Of a stretch of DNA of 64,000 nt, positions 15,512 to 23,374 are shown piece by piece. Each line of letters begins with the position of its first letter. Positions within the stretch are counted from its first letter, which is position 1. The notes under the pieces are model-generated. The model saw only the letters and a program-made list of their open reading frames with translations, was not told where the DNA came from and did no database searches. Made by a program: the position numbers and the translations under genes. This stretch comes from an uncultured Anaeromassilibacillus sp. (GTDB lineage: Bacteria > Bacillota > Clostridia > Oscillospirales > Acutalibacteraceae): NCBI GenBank assembly GCA_930987725.1, contig CAKNKY010000003.1, positions 62,001-126,000 of the forward strand, given 5' to 3'.

Positions 15512-16681
15512 TCAGGCGTATGCTTCCACATACGTATAGCCGCTGTCTTCCCACGCATCCATGAACCGGTCGGCCGGCACGGCGACGGCATGGCCGTCCG
15601 GAATGCCGGAATCGTTCACGATGACCATGGGCTCCTCGCCGGAATAGTCGATCCCCACCACGGTGACGGCATGGTTCGGCTCATTCGGGGCGAACATCTC
15701 GCTGTCGCCGCTGTACCAGATCTCGTTGGCGTCAACCGCCACAACGATGCGGCCGCCGTCCTCCAGGCAGTCGGCCAGATCCTCCAGGTCGCCGCCGGAG
15801 CCGTATTCCGTTTCGGCGCCCAGATAATCGAGGATCTTGTCAATATCCTTCATCGAGGTACCGCCGTTGTACCAGCCGTTCTCCTCGGCGACCTCGATCA
15901 TTTCTTTTGGGTCCACGTCCTCCCCGGTGATGGCCTCGTACGCCATCACCTGCGCATAGATAGCGCAGGGGCCGTTCTCGCCCTGATACGCCCAGTAGGC
16001 TTCGTCCCCCGCGGGATCTCCGACCACCTTGGAGGGATCGGACTGCGAGGGATCGTACTGCTCATATCCTTCATAATAATAGGAGTCCTCACCGTAAGTG
16101 TCCTCGCCGTAGCCTTCCGGAGACGTACCCTCATTGTCCGGAAGCGGCTCCTCCTGCGGCTCGCCCGCCTGAAACGACGCCCACTCTTCTTCGTCCATGG
16201 CACGCACCGTTTCCGGCGTGCCGTCGCCGTCCGCATCCTCCACATAGAGCACCGTGTCGTGCACACCGTCGCCGTTTGTGTCGAAGGTCGTGGCGGAGGA
16301 CCGAAAGTCCTCCGCGCCGTCCCCATCGGTGTCAACACGCAGGGAGGCGTATTCAAACACGCCGTCGCCGTCGGAATCGCTCTGCTGGAAAAAAGTATCC
16401 ATCCGGCCGTCGCCGTTTGTGTCGGTGCGCAGCTGCTCGCTGTCAATCACGCCGTCGCCGTTCGTATCCACACCGGTGCCGACGGTGTCGATGTATCCGT
16501 CCCCGTTGCTGTCGGACAGCATGGTGACGGTATCTGCCACGCCGTCGCCGTTTGTGTCCTCCTGGAACATCACGCCGTCTGCAATGCCGTCCCCGTTCTG
16601 ATCCACAAGCTCCATGCTCTCCGGAATGATCTCCGAACCGGCCGAACCTTCCTGCAGCATCGTGCCCCAATCTTCTGTCAT
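15512..16681 (-). CDS. Leaderless protein with nine calcium-binding-type repeats and a C39-like papain-fold domain
   Basis: Encodes 389 aa from ATG 16681 (GCAGGAGGG upstream). Residues about 27-155 hold nine D-x-(N/D)-G-D-G-x-x-(D/E) motifs of the dockerin/thrombospondin-3 calcium-loop type. An acidic Tyr-rich linker follows (about 185-225, YGEDTYGEDSYYYEG). The C-terminal ~160 residues look like a peptidase C39-like domain: catalytic Cys in NGPCAIYAQV, His in PNHAVTVVGID, and an Asn/Asp in VIVNDSGI. There is no signal peptide, though such repeats are normally extracellular where calcium is high. It is the first gene of the dynamin operon. It could be a protease, an inactive peptide-binding relative or a toxin-like effector; the domain call is by motif only. 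Confidence 0.75.
   Translation of the reverse strand: MTEDWGTMLQEGSAGSEIIPESMELVDQNGDGIADGVMFQEDTNGDGVADTVTMLSDSNGDGYIDTVGTGVDTNGDGVIDSEQLRTDTNGDGRMDTFFQQSDSDGDGVFEYASLRVDTDGDGAEDFRSSATTFDTNGDGVHDTVLYVEDADGDGTPETVRAMDEEEWASFQAGEPQEEPLPDNEGTSPEGYGEDTYGEDSYYYEGYEQYDPSQSDPSKVVGDPAGDEAYWAYQGENGPCAIYAQVMAYEAITGEDVDPKEMIEVAEENGWYNGGTSMKDIDKILDYLGAETEYGSGGDLEDLADCLEDGGRIVVAVDANEIWYSGDSEMFAPNEPNHAVTVVGIDYSGEEPMVIVNDSGIPDGHAVAVPADRFMDAWEDSGYTYVEAYA
16211..16603 (-). repeat. Nine in-gene repeats coding for acidic calcium-loop motifs
   Basis: Units of about 40-60 bases built round the string gccgtcgccgtttgtgtc (plus strand) recur through this stretch. They are coding repeats of the DxNGDGxxD motif, with spacing and sequence too variable for a CRISPR. 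Similarity at the DNA level may allow gain or loss of units. Confidence 0.75.
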
Positions 16682-16756
16682 GTCTGAAACCCTCCTGCCC
16701 TTTTCATTTTTGCGGAACCGCCGCCCGCCGGGGGTGGTTCCGTTTGGAATGGCTTT

Positions 16757-16765
16757 ATCATAGCA
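16757..16765 (-). promoter_or_regulatory. Extended -10 promoter for the dynamin operon
   Basis: On the minus strand TG-C-TATGAT, about 75 bases upstream of the ATG at 16681. The -35 region is poor (GACGGA). No other promoter-like sequence is seen in the 199-base gap, and the genes from 16681 down to 9336 are so close that one transcript is likely. Confidence 0.5.
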
Positions 16766-16818
16766 CCTCGGTTTTTCGTTCCGTCCAAACAATTTCCGGC
16801 GCATTCCGCCGGGATGCG

Positions 16819-16847
16819 CAAAAAATCCCCCGCGCTGCCGCGGGGGA
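16819..16847 (-). terminator. Intrinsic terminator of the ABC/NTF2-like operon
   Basis: TCCCCCGCG pairs with CGCGGGGGA across a four-base loop (16826-16847), followed on the minus strand by six T. It lies just after the stop at 16881. Confidence 0.85.
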
Positions 16848-16880
16848 CTGCATGCCCGGAACCGGCCGGGCAAGGAGGAT

Positions 16881-17633
16881 TCAATAGGAAAACGTTTCGT
16901 CAAACGATTCATACGGCTCGGGCAGCCGCGGTTCGGGCGCCACGGGTTCCGCAATGGTATATCCCTGCGGCGGATTCGGCGAGGGATAGGTGGGCGGCGC
17001 GTTCAGCGGTTTGGAAGGCACGCCCTCCAAAGGCGTGGCAAGCGCACAGAGCCTGTCGTCGATATGATTCTGCAAAGAGAAATCAATCCAGTCCATGCTG
17101 AAATGCGTGCGGATCATGCCGCTGGTGCGCAGGTGCCACACCCGCCACTTTCCCTCTTCCCGGATGAAATCCACGCCGTACTTGTTCCACACCCAGTGGC
17201 AGAACTTATAGATGCCGTATTTGTCCGGCCCCTCCAGACGCGGGCCCACCGGATCGCCGTCCGGCCCGGTGATCTTCGGCCGCTCGGGGTAAGGCGTGCA
17301 CTCATGCCCCGCCGCAATCCAGTATCCCTTTGCCGTTTTGCCGTCTCCGGCAATCTGAATCACGGGATTCGCAAGGAAATGGCAGATGAGCTTTCCGTTG
17401 TACCGGGGACGGTCCACGTAATAGCGGCGAAGCTCATCGAGCCCCTCCAGCACGCCGCCCCAGTCATGGCGCACGTCCGGCTGGTGCTGCGCGTAAATCT
17501 CTTCCACCGTTTTTCCGTCGTAAATCAGGGAATGGTAATATTGATAGGTGGCAAACACATTGGCAACCTCGCCGCGATCCTTTGCCGCCTGCACGCGCCT
17601 TTTCAGCGAGTCAAGCCGTTCTTCCAGTCTCAT
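16881..17633 (-). CDS. NTF2/SnoaL-like protein, third of three tandem paralogues
   Basis: Encodes 250 aa from ATG 17633 (GGAGG six bases upstream). By fold signals it is a SnoaL-like member of the NTF2 superfamily: a helical N terminus (FATYQYYHSLIYDGKTVEEIYAQ), then beta strands with the pocket motifs HDWGGVLEGLDELRRYYVDRP, GYWIAAGHE and WVWNKYGVDFIREEGKWRVWHL. NTF2-like proteins bind small hydrophobic or sugar-like ligands and may be hydratases, isomerases or dehydrating enzymes. The C-terminal extension ending in PEPYESFDETFSY is shared by all three paralogues (PEPYxTFxETFxY) and is not typical of simple SnoaL enzymes. The substrate is unknown; the operon says it arrives through the ABC importer. 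Confidence 0.7.
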   Translation of the reverse strand: MRLEERLDSLKRRVQAAKDRGEVANVFATYQYYHSLIYDGKTVEEIYAQHQPDVRHDWGGVLEGLDELRRYYVDRPRYNGKLICHFLANPVIQIAGDGKTAKGYWIAAGHECTPYPERPKITGPDGDPVGPRLEGPDKYGIYKFCHWVWNKYGVDFIREEGKWRVWHLRTSGMIRTHFSMDWIDFSLQNHIDDRLCALATPLEGVPSKPLNAPPTYPSPNPPQGYTIAEPVAPEPRLPEPYESFDETFSY

Positions 17634-17646
17634 GCAGGTTCCTCCT

Positions 17647-18423
17647 TCAATAGGCAAACGTTTCGGAAAATGTGCGATACGGTTCCGGCAGACGGGGCAG
17701 CTCCAGCGGCGGCTCGTCAATGCGGTATCCCCCGCGCGGATCGTCGGAGGGGCGGGTTGGCATGGCGTTGAGCGGCGTGGAAGCCACCCCCTGCCACGGT
17801 GTGTGCAGGCCGCACATATCGTTGTCGATGAGATTGCGCAGGGAAAAATCCACCCAGTCCTGGTGATACGGCGCGCGCATCAGCTCACAGGTGCGCAGGT
17901 GCCAGATGCGCCACTGCCCGTCTTCCCGAATGAAATCCACACCGTATTTGTTCCACACCCAGTGGATGATCTTGCGGATGCCGCGCTTGTCCGGCGGCTC
18001 CGTGCGGGGGCCGAAGGGGTCGCCGTCCCCTTCCAGCGTGGGAGCCTTGGGGTAAGGGATCGTCTCGTGGCCGATGGCAATCCAGAACCCTTTTGCCGTC
18101 TGACCGTCCTCGGCCACCTCAATCACAGGGTTCCCGATTGCATGGCAGATGAGCTTTCCCCTGTACCGCGGTCTGTTCACATAATATCGGCACAGCTCGT
18201 CAAGCCCTTCCAGCACACCGCCGCCCCAGTCATGGCGCACGTCCGGCTGATGCTGCGCATAGAGCCGGTCTGGCGTTTCATCCTCCAGAATCACGGAATG
18301 GCTGTATTGGTAAGCGGCAAAGAGGTTGGCAATCTCCGCCTTGTCCTCGGCCAGTTTGGTCAGCCGTTCGATCTCGTCCAGCTTTTCCTCCAGCGTCATC
18401 TCTTCCGGTTTCTTCTCCTTCAC
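17647..18423 (-). CDS. NTF2/SnoaL-like protein, second of three tandem paralogues
   Basis: Encodes 258 aa from GTG 18423, preceded by AAAGGGGAAAC; an ATG at 18444 is also in frame and would overlap the upstream stop by four bases. It is closely similar to the 16881-17633 protein, sharing RHDWGG-VLEGLDEL-RYYVxRPRYxGKLICH, WVWNKYGVDFIRE and the PEPYRTFSETFAY tail, with a longer charged N-terminal helix (EEMTLEEKLDEIERLTKLAED). It is presumably a partner or subunit of its paralogues. The family gives a small-molecule binding barrel, but no reaction can be assigned. Confidence 0.7.
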   Translation of the reverse strand: MKEKKPEEMTLEEKLDEIERLTKLAEDKAEIANLFAAYQYSHSVILEDETPDRLYAQHQPDVRHDWGGGVLEGLDELCRYYVNRPRYRGKLICHAIGNPVIEVAEDGQTAKGFWIAIGHETIPYPKAPTLEGDGDPFGPRTEPPDKRGIRKIIHWVWNKYGVDFIREDGQWRIWHLRTCELMRAPYHQDWVDFSLRNLIDNDMCGLHTPWQGVASTPLNAMPTRPSDDPRGGYRIDEPPLELPRLPEPYRTFSETFAY

Positions 18424-18440
18424 GTTGTTTCCCCTTTCTT

Positions 18441-19193
18441 TCAATACTCAAACGTTTCCGCAAACGTTGCATACGGCTCCGGCATGCGCGGGTTATCCGG
18501 CACAGGGCGGGTGATGGTGTAGCCCTCCCACGGCTCCGGGGAAGGGCGCGTGGGCACAAAATTCAGCGGGCCGCACGTTTCCCGTGTAAGCCCCTGCCAG
18601 GGCGTGCGGAACTTGTTCAGGATTTCGTACTTCTGGCGGGTGATGGAAAAATCAATCCAGTCTTCGTCGTAGGGGCAGCGCATGATCTCCACGCGCCGCA
18701 CGTGCCACAGCTTCCATTCCCCGTTTTCCCGGATAAAATCGACGCCGAATTTATACCAGACCCAGTGCGTCATTTTATAAAGCGGATACTCCGGGTCCTT
18801 GTGCATATAGGCGGCAAAGGGGTATTCCTTGAAATCCGGCTTCTCATAGCTCACGAAGGTATCGTGCCCGGCAGCCACAAACAGCCCCTTTGCGGTGGCG
18901 CGGTCCTCCGCGACTTCCACAAGCGGATTGAGCAGCGTGCGGCCGTGCATTTCGCCGCGGTGCGGTTTCTGGCTGGTCAGAAACGCACGAAGATCCTCCT
19001 GGCCCTCTATCACACCGTTGCCCAGGTCAATTCGCACATCCGCCTTCTCCGCAGAAAACAGCTCCATCATCCGGCCGCCCTGCACAAGCGAGCGATAGTA
19101 CTGAAAACGGCCGAAAAGGCTCTCCAGCTCCCAGCGGTCCGCCGTGCGGCGCGCATCTCTCAGCATTTGATCCGCCTGTTCCATCTGCGTCAT
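18441..19193 (-). CDS. NTF2/SnoaL-like protein, first of three tandem paralogues
   Basis: Encodes 250 aa from ATG 19193 (AAGGAGGG upstream). It is the most divergent of the three: the core FGRFQYYRSLVQGGRMMELFSAE, VRIDLGNGVIEGQEDLRAFLTS and WVWYKFGVDFIRENGEWKLWHVRRVE matches the others, and the same ending (PEPYATFAETFEY) is present. It follows the permease gene by 14 bases, so it is in the transporter operon. Divergence with conserved pocket positions suggests separate roles, for example successive steps or a hetero-oligomer. Confidence 0.7.
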   Translation of the reverse strand: MTQMEQADQMLRDARRTADRWELESLFGRFQYYRSLVQGGRMMELFSAEKADVRIDLGNGVIEGQEDLRAFLTSQKPHRGEMHGRTLLNPLVEVAEDRATAKGLFVAAGHDTFVSYEKPDFKEYPFAAYMHKDPEYPLYKMTHWVWYKFGVDFIRENGEWKLWHVRRVEIMRCPYDEDWIDFSITRQKYEILNKFRTPWQGLTRETCGPLNFVPTRPSPEPWEGYTITRPVPDNPRMPEPYATFAETFEY

Positions 19194-19207
19194 ATTACGC
19201 CCTCCTT

Positions 19208-20059
19208 TTATTCTTTGATCCCGGTTGTGGCAATGCCTTCAATGAAATATTTCTGTGCAAACAGGAAGAGAAGCACGAGCGGAACCACAGCGCAGAATGA
19301 CATGGCCAGCGCCCTGTTCCACTCCACCTGCGCCTGGTTGAAAGTCATTTGCAGCGCCAGCGGGAGTGTGAATTTTTCCTGGCTGCTGATGTAAATCAGC
19401 GGTTCAAAGAAGTTGTTCCAGTTTCCGATGAAAATGAAAAGGCCGATCGTGACGATGGAGGTCTTGCTCAGCGGCACATAAATCCTTGTGAGGATCTGCC
19501 AGGAATTTGCGCCGTCTATCGTGGCCGCCTCGTCGAGAGATTCCGGAAGATCTCGGAAAAAGGTGATCAGCATGAAATTGTTGAATGCAACCGTGGCAAA
19601 CGCCATGGGCATGATAAACGGCCAATAGGTGTCAAGCCAGCCAATCTGGTTGAACAGGATATACCGCGGGATGATCATGGTGGTGCCCGGCAACAGCATG
19701 GTGGCAATCATGAGCGTGAAAAACAGCTTTTTCCCCACAAACTGAAACCGCGTGAACCCATAGGCAACGAGGATGCTGGAAGCGATGCCCAGCACAATGC
19801 ATGGAATGGTCATGCGAAAGGTGTTGAGAAAATAATCGCCGTAATCGAAGAAGCCGGAGCCCGCCCAGCCCTTCACAAATCCGGTGAAATCCCAGACTTC
19901 CGGCAGCAGCGTCATGCTGCCGAAAAGCTCCGAGTTGGATTTGAAGGCGCCGAAGAACATCCACAGAAGCGGATAAATCATGATGAGGCTTGCGAGTGTG
20001 AGCAGCACATAGACAACGGCTCGCCCCGCCCCGCGCCTGACTTTCCGGTATGACGTCAC
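19208..20059 (-). CDS. Carbohydrate ABC transporter permease, MalG type
   Basis: Encodes 283 aa with six hydrophobic segments. The EAA loop that contacts the ATPase is clear: LPESLDEAATIDGANSWQI at about residues 175-193, followed by VPLSKTSIVTIGLF. It is one of two inner-membrane subunits of a CUT1-type sugar importer. The start overlaps the upstream permease stop by four bases. No ATPase gene lies in the operon; such importers often share a MsmX-like ATPase encoded elsewhere. Confidence 0.9.
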   Translation of the reverse strand: MTSYRKVRRGAGRAVVYVLLTLASLIMIYPLLWMFFGAFKSNSELFGSMTLLPEVWDFTGFVKGWAGSGFFDYGDYFLNTFRMTIPCIVLGIASSILVAYGFTRFQFVGKKLFFTLMIATMLLPGTTMIIPRYILFNQIGWLDTYWPFIMPMAFATVAFNNFMLITFFRDLPESLDEAATIDGANSWQILTRIYVPLSKTSIVTIGLFIFIGNWNNFFEPLIYISSQEKFTLPLALQMTFNQAQVEWNRALAMSFCAVVPLVLLFLFAQKYFIEGIATTGIKE

Positions 20060-20970
20060 TTTTTACCGCCTCCCGTGTAAAATTCCCACAGATTCCCGGC
20101 GCGGAAGATGAGGATGGTGAAAACCACCAGCACGGCGAACAGCAGCCAGGATTCGGCGGAGGCATACCCGATCCGGAAGGATTGGAATGCGTCCTCATAC
20201 AGCTTGAGAGCAAACAGATAAGTGGAATTCATCGGGCCGCCCTTTGTAATCAGGAACGCAGCGGTAAAATCCTGGAAGGAACGGATAAACTCCATGATAA
20301 AGTTATACATGAGCACCCGGTAAATGAGCGGCAGGGTGATGCTGAAAAACATCCTGACCGGCCTGGCGCCCTCCACACGCGCGGCTTCATAATAGACAAC
20401 GGGAATATTTTTCAGGCCGGCGAGGAAAATGACCATGGAGGCGCCGAACTGCCAGACGCTCAGCAGGGAAATGGTGAAGATTGTGATGTTTTGATCTGCC
20501 AGCCAGTTCACGGGGCCGGCGCCCAGAAGACCGAGCGCAAGATTCACGGGGCCCTCGCCGCCGAACAGATAGCGCCACACGACGGCGACGGCCACGCTGC
20601 CGCCCAGCAGGGAAGGAATGTAGAAGGCGGTGCGGAACAAGCCGACGCCGCGGATCTTCAGATTCAGCAGCAGCGCCACCGCCAGAGCGGAAATGAGGCG
20701 AAGCGGCAGCGAAAACGCCACATAGAGAAACGTTGCTTTCACCGAAACCCCGAAATTGGCGTCCGTGGTAAAAATATTCCTGAAATTTTCAAGCCCGATC
20801 CAGATCGGCGCATTCAGGATATTGTACTGGGTGAATGAATAATAAAGGGAAGAAAGAAACGGGTACAGCTGCAGGCACAGGAACCCAATCAGCCACGGCA
20901 GAATATAGAGAAGCCCGATATTCTGATGCCGCCTGCGCCTGCGCGCGTTCCCGGCACGCACTGCCTTCAA
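20056..20970 (-). CDS. Carbohydrate ABC transporter permease, MalF/UgpA type
   Basis: Encodes 304 aa. A basic start (RAGNARRRRRHQ) precedes the first helix (LLYILPWLIGFLCLQLYPF), with five more helices after it. The EAA loop is IPVVYYEAARVEGARPVRM near residue 205. It is the partner of the MalG-type permease downstream (four-base overlap) and takes substrate from the binding protein encoded 52 bases upstream. Confidence 0.9.
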   Translation of the reverse strand: MKAVRAGNARRRRRHQNIGLLYILPWLIGFLCLQLYPFLSSLYYSFTQYNILNAPIWIGLENFRNIFTTDANFGVSVKATFLYVAFSLPLRLISALAVALLLNLKIRGVGLFRTAFYIPSLLGGSVAVAVVWRYLFGGEGPVNLALGLLGAGPVNWLADQNITIFTISLLSVWQFGASMVIFLAGLKNIPVVYYEAARVEGARPVRMFFSITLPLIYRVLMYNFIMEFIRSFQDFTAAFLITKGGPMNSTYLFALKLYEDAFQSFRIGYASAESWLLFAVLVVFTILIFRAGNLWEFYTGGGKK

Positions 20971-21022
20971 AGGAATCCCTCCTTATCTGGAATAAAAACC
21001 GGCAGAGGATACGGCACGATTG

Positions 21023-22426
21023 TCAGGCATTTGCCTCCGACTGCAGCTGCTGCAGCTTGCTCTCAAGAAGCGGCATCGTCTCGGCAGCCGCGTCCGCGGG
21101 AGACAGAGAAAGATAGCAGACCTTCATGAGCTCATCCTGAAGAATGGTCACCAGATCCGTGTTGACGGAGATGGCGTTGGAGACAGGCTGGGCGCGGCTG
21201 ATCACTTTTTCATACGCTTCGGTGATGTAGGGGTTGCTGAAACCGTTTTCCGCCGCATACTCAAACTGTGTTTTCGTTGCGTAAACACCGCCGAGCGTTT
21301 CGCCCTGCAGGAAATCGACAGCCTCAGTGCTGTTCACAAGATAGTCGAGGAAGGTGAACGCCTGATCCTGGTGCTGGCTGGCGCTGCTGACCGCCCACAT
21401 CTTTTCGCAGGTGAGCACGCCGTTGCCGAATGTGTTGTCTTCCGTGAGCTTCGGCAGAGTGAACATGCCGAACTCTTTCTGCTCATTGTTTTCCACAAAG
21501 GAGATCGAATAGATGATGCCGCCGCTCGCGTTGGAAACCATGAGACCGTTGCCGGATACCCAGTTTGCGTTGAGCAGGCAGGCGCCGTCGGGAGAAGAGG
21601 CGACCGCTTCCGCCAGCGGCTGGAAGGTGCCGGACTCATACCCTTCGAGAATCACATTGTAAATCTTCTCAAGCTGATCCTGCGTGAAATTGACCGTGTA
21701 ATCCTCGTTGAACAGGGAACCGCCGACCTCCTGCTTGAGCAGCATCTGGAACAGCTCCCAAACCTCCACCTCATGCACAATATAGAGATACGCTTCCGGA
21801 TGCGCCTCGTGCAGCGCGCGGCCTTTTTCATAGAGCTCGTCTATGGTGAGATCGTCCTCGATCTCCACGCCCAGGCGTTCGCAGTCGGTAAGATTTGCGC
21901 AGAGCGTGATGGTGGCGTAGGAAGCCGGCAGGGCAACCTGTTTGCCGTCATACTCGCCGAAGTCCTTCATCGCGGCCTCGTCGAATCCGCTGAGATCCAA
22001 AATATCCTGTTCGTTGAAATCGCACAGATAATCTCCGGCCGCTACAATGCCCGGTACCCAGCCGTGCCCGAGCATGAGGATATCCGGCGCCGTGCCGGAG
22101 GCAAGCGTCATGCGGATCTTTTCCTCACTGTCCGTGTCATAGAGCTCGCCTGTGATCTGGATGAGCGGGTTTTCTTCGTTCCACGCCTGGAGCATCGGCA
22201 CAAACATTTCGTTCGCCGTGTCTCCGCCCATCCACATCATGGAAAGGGTAACGGGCTCCTGGGGCGTTTCCTCTTCGGAGGCAGAAGAAGCCTCCGAAGC
22301 ATCTGAAGCATCCGGATTGGGAGCAGTGGAAGCCGTCCCCTGCGGGCTGCATGCGGCAGCGGGAAGGACCATGGCGGCGGCCAGCAGAACGGCCAGCGTT
22401 TTTTTCGACAGATTGGTGTTGCTCAT
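21023..22426 (-). CDS. Extracellular solute-binding lipoprotein of a sugar-type ABC importer
   Basis: Encodes 467 aa from ATG 22426 (GGAGGCAAG upstream); the open frame continues upstream without a ribosome binding site. A lipoprotein signal with lipobox LPAAAC gives acylated Cys at about residue 26, followed by a Ser/Glu/Asp-rich linker. The mature part is a family-1 binding protein with VTLSMMWMGGDTANEM at its start and FNEDYTVNFTQDQLEKIY later. It captures substrate outside and hands it to the two permeases. The companion NTF2-like enzymes suggest an unusual sugar or glycoside, but this is inference. Confidence 0.88.
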   Translation of the reverse strand: MSNTNLSKKTLAVLLAAAMVLPAAACSPQGTASTAPNPDASDASEASSASEEETPQEPVTLSMMWMGGDTANEMFVPMLQAWNEENPLIQITGELYDTDSEEKIRMTLASGTAPDILMLGHGWVPGIVAAGDYLCDFNEQDILDLSGFDEAAMKDFGEYDGKQVALPASYATITLCANLTDCERLGVEIEDDLTIDELYEKGRALHEAHPEAYLYIVHEVEVWELFQMLLKQEVGGSLFNEDYTVNFTQDQLEKIYNVILEGYESGTFQPLAEAVASSPDGACLLNANWVSGNGLMVSNASGGIIYSISFVENNEQKEFGMFTLPKLTEDNTFGNGVLTCEKMWAVSSASQHQDQAFTFLDYLVNSTEAVDFLQGETLGGVYATKTQFEYAAENGFSNPYITEAYEKVISRAQPVSNAISVNTDLVTILQDELMKVCYLSLSPADAAAETMPLLESKLQQLQSEANA

Positions 22427-22484
22427 TTTTCTTGCCTCCTGTGTAAATGAAGTTATATGTGCAGGCACAAACGGCCTGGCTTCA

Positions 22485-22516
22485 GAAAAAAGGGTGCAGG
22501 AAAGAAAGCCTCCTGC
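22485..22516 (-). terminator. Possible attenuator between marR and the binding-protein gene
   Basis: On the minus strand GCAGGA (22516-22511) and TCCTGC (22501-22496) form a short stem followed by ACCC and six T. It lies in the 244-base gap, before the binding-protein ribosome binding site, so it may lower expression of the transporter relative to the regulator. Confidence 0.35.
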
Positions 22517-22670
22517 GCGCGGTTTTGAAAAACACGCATAAAACGGAAGCTGCCTCTTTTTTAAAAAAGCGTACAATTCCCAAAGCCTGCCGATTCCTTC
22601 TTTTAAAAAGGTTCCGCAAGCCTGCTGTTTTTTGATTCGGATGCGGGGGCTCCGCCCCGTGCGCCTGCCC

Positions 22671-23135
22671 TTACTTCAGCTGGTTCTCCATTTCATTCGA
22701 CGCTTCCTTGATGGCGTCATACATGTCGTAAATCATGTGAACCAGCAGACGGAGCTGGCTGTCATCGTACTTTTTCTGAATCTTTTCCGCCACGAGCCGG
22801 TGAAACGGCGTAAAAGTCTCCCGGATCACATCGAACCCGGCAGATGTCAGTTCCACATAGACAACACGTTTGTCGGCCTCATCCTTCGTCTTCCTGACAT
22901 AGCCGGAATCTTCACAGCTCTTGATCAAACGAATGATGTTGGGTGAAGTGACACGCTTGTACTTGCTGATGTCCGTTACACGAACTTTTCCCTCTGTCCC
23001 CGCCAATTTATACACGGTAAACAGAATGTCCGCCTGCCCGTTTTTCACATGCGCCGGCAAGCGGGGCACAACCTGTGCGATCCGTCCGGCAGCATACATG
23101 GCTTCGAATACATCGGTAATGGCAATGCTGTCCAA
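22671..23135 (-). CDS. MarR-family transcriptional regulator
   Basis: Encodes 154 aa from TTG 23135, preceded by GGGGGAGCAGGG. A much longer open frame runs upstream but is antisense to the exporter gene and has no start signal. The winged helix-turn-helix is at about 35-100 (ILFTVYKLAG, VTDISKYKRVTSPNIIRLIKS, then the wing KTKDEADKRVVYVELT). The dimerisation helices lie at both ends. It probably controls itself and the downstream importer/NTF2 operon, releasing DNA on binding a small ligand. A palindrome at 23185-23205 overlaps the expected transcript start. Confidence 0.82.
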   Translation of the reverse strand: MDSIAITDVFEAMYAAGRIAQVVPRLPAHVKNGQADILFTVYKLAGTEGKVRVTDISKYKRVTSPNIIRLIKSCEDSGYVRKTKDEADKRVVYVELTSAGFDVIRETFTPFHRLVAEKIQKKYDDSQLRLLVHMIYDMYDAIKEASNEMENQLK

Positions 23136-23184
23136 CCCTGCTCCCCCTTTCTGGTTTGGGATAAGATTCGGATAGCTGCTTAAA

Positions 23185-23205
23185 AAATATACTTTAGATA
23201 TATTT
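23185..23205. promoter_or_regulatory. Candidate MarR operator (perfect inverted repeat)
   Basis: AAATATA and TATATTT arms of seven bases, perfectly inverted round a seven-base centre. It starts just downstream of the -10 box at 23215-23220, the usual place for autorepression by a MarR protein. Confidence 0.5.
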
Positions 23206-23214
23206 CTTGGATAT

Positions 23215-23243
23215 AGAATAATCCCGCGAAATCTGTTTGTCAA
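23215..23243 (-). promoter_or_regulatory. Promoter of the marR-ABC-NTF2 operon
   Basis: On the minus strand a consensus TTGACA (23243-23238), a 17-base spacer and TATTCT (23220-23215). It sits about 75 bases upstream of the marR start in an AT-rich island. Confidence 0.8.
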
Positions 23244-23314
23244 GAGGCAAATTATACTATTTTTAAAAAAGATGTAGATTTTAATTAGATAAGAAGTGTG
23301 TGATTGGGAATTTG

Positions 23315-23355
23315 CAAAAAAATCCCCCGCGCTGCCAAATGAGCAGCGGGGGGAT
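23315..23355 (-). terminator. Intrinsic terminator of the ABC exporter genes
   Basis: Arms at 23343-23355 and 23322-23335 form a strong GC-rich stem, followed on the minus strand by seven or eight T. It lies 20 bases after the stop of the permease gene at 23375. Confidence 0.85.
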
Positions 23356-23374
23356 TGAGCGGAGGGAACAAGCG

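Noticed and set aside
16211..16603. Short repeats that could suggest a CRISPR array
   Set aside because: Spacing and sequence vary and every unit encodes the same calcium-loop motif in frame within a gene.
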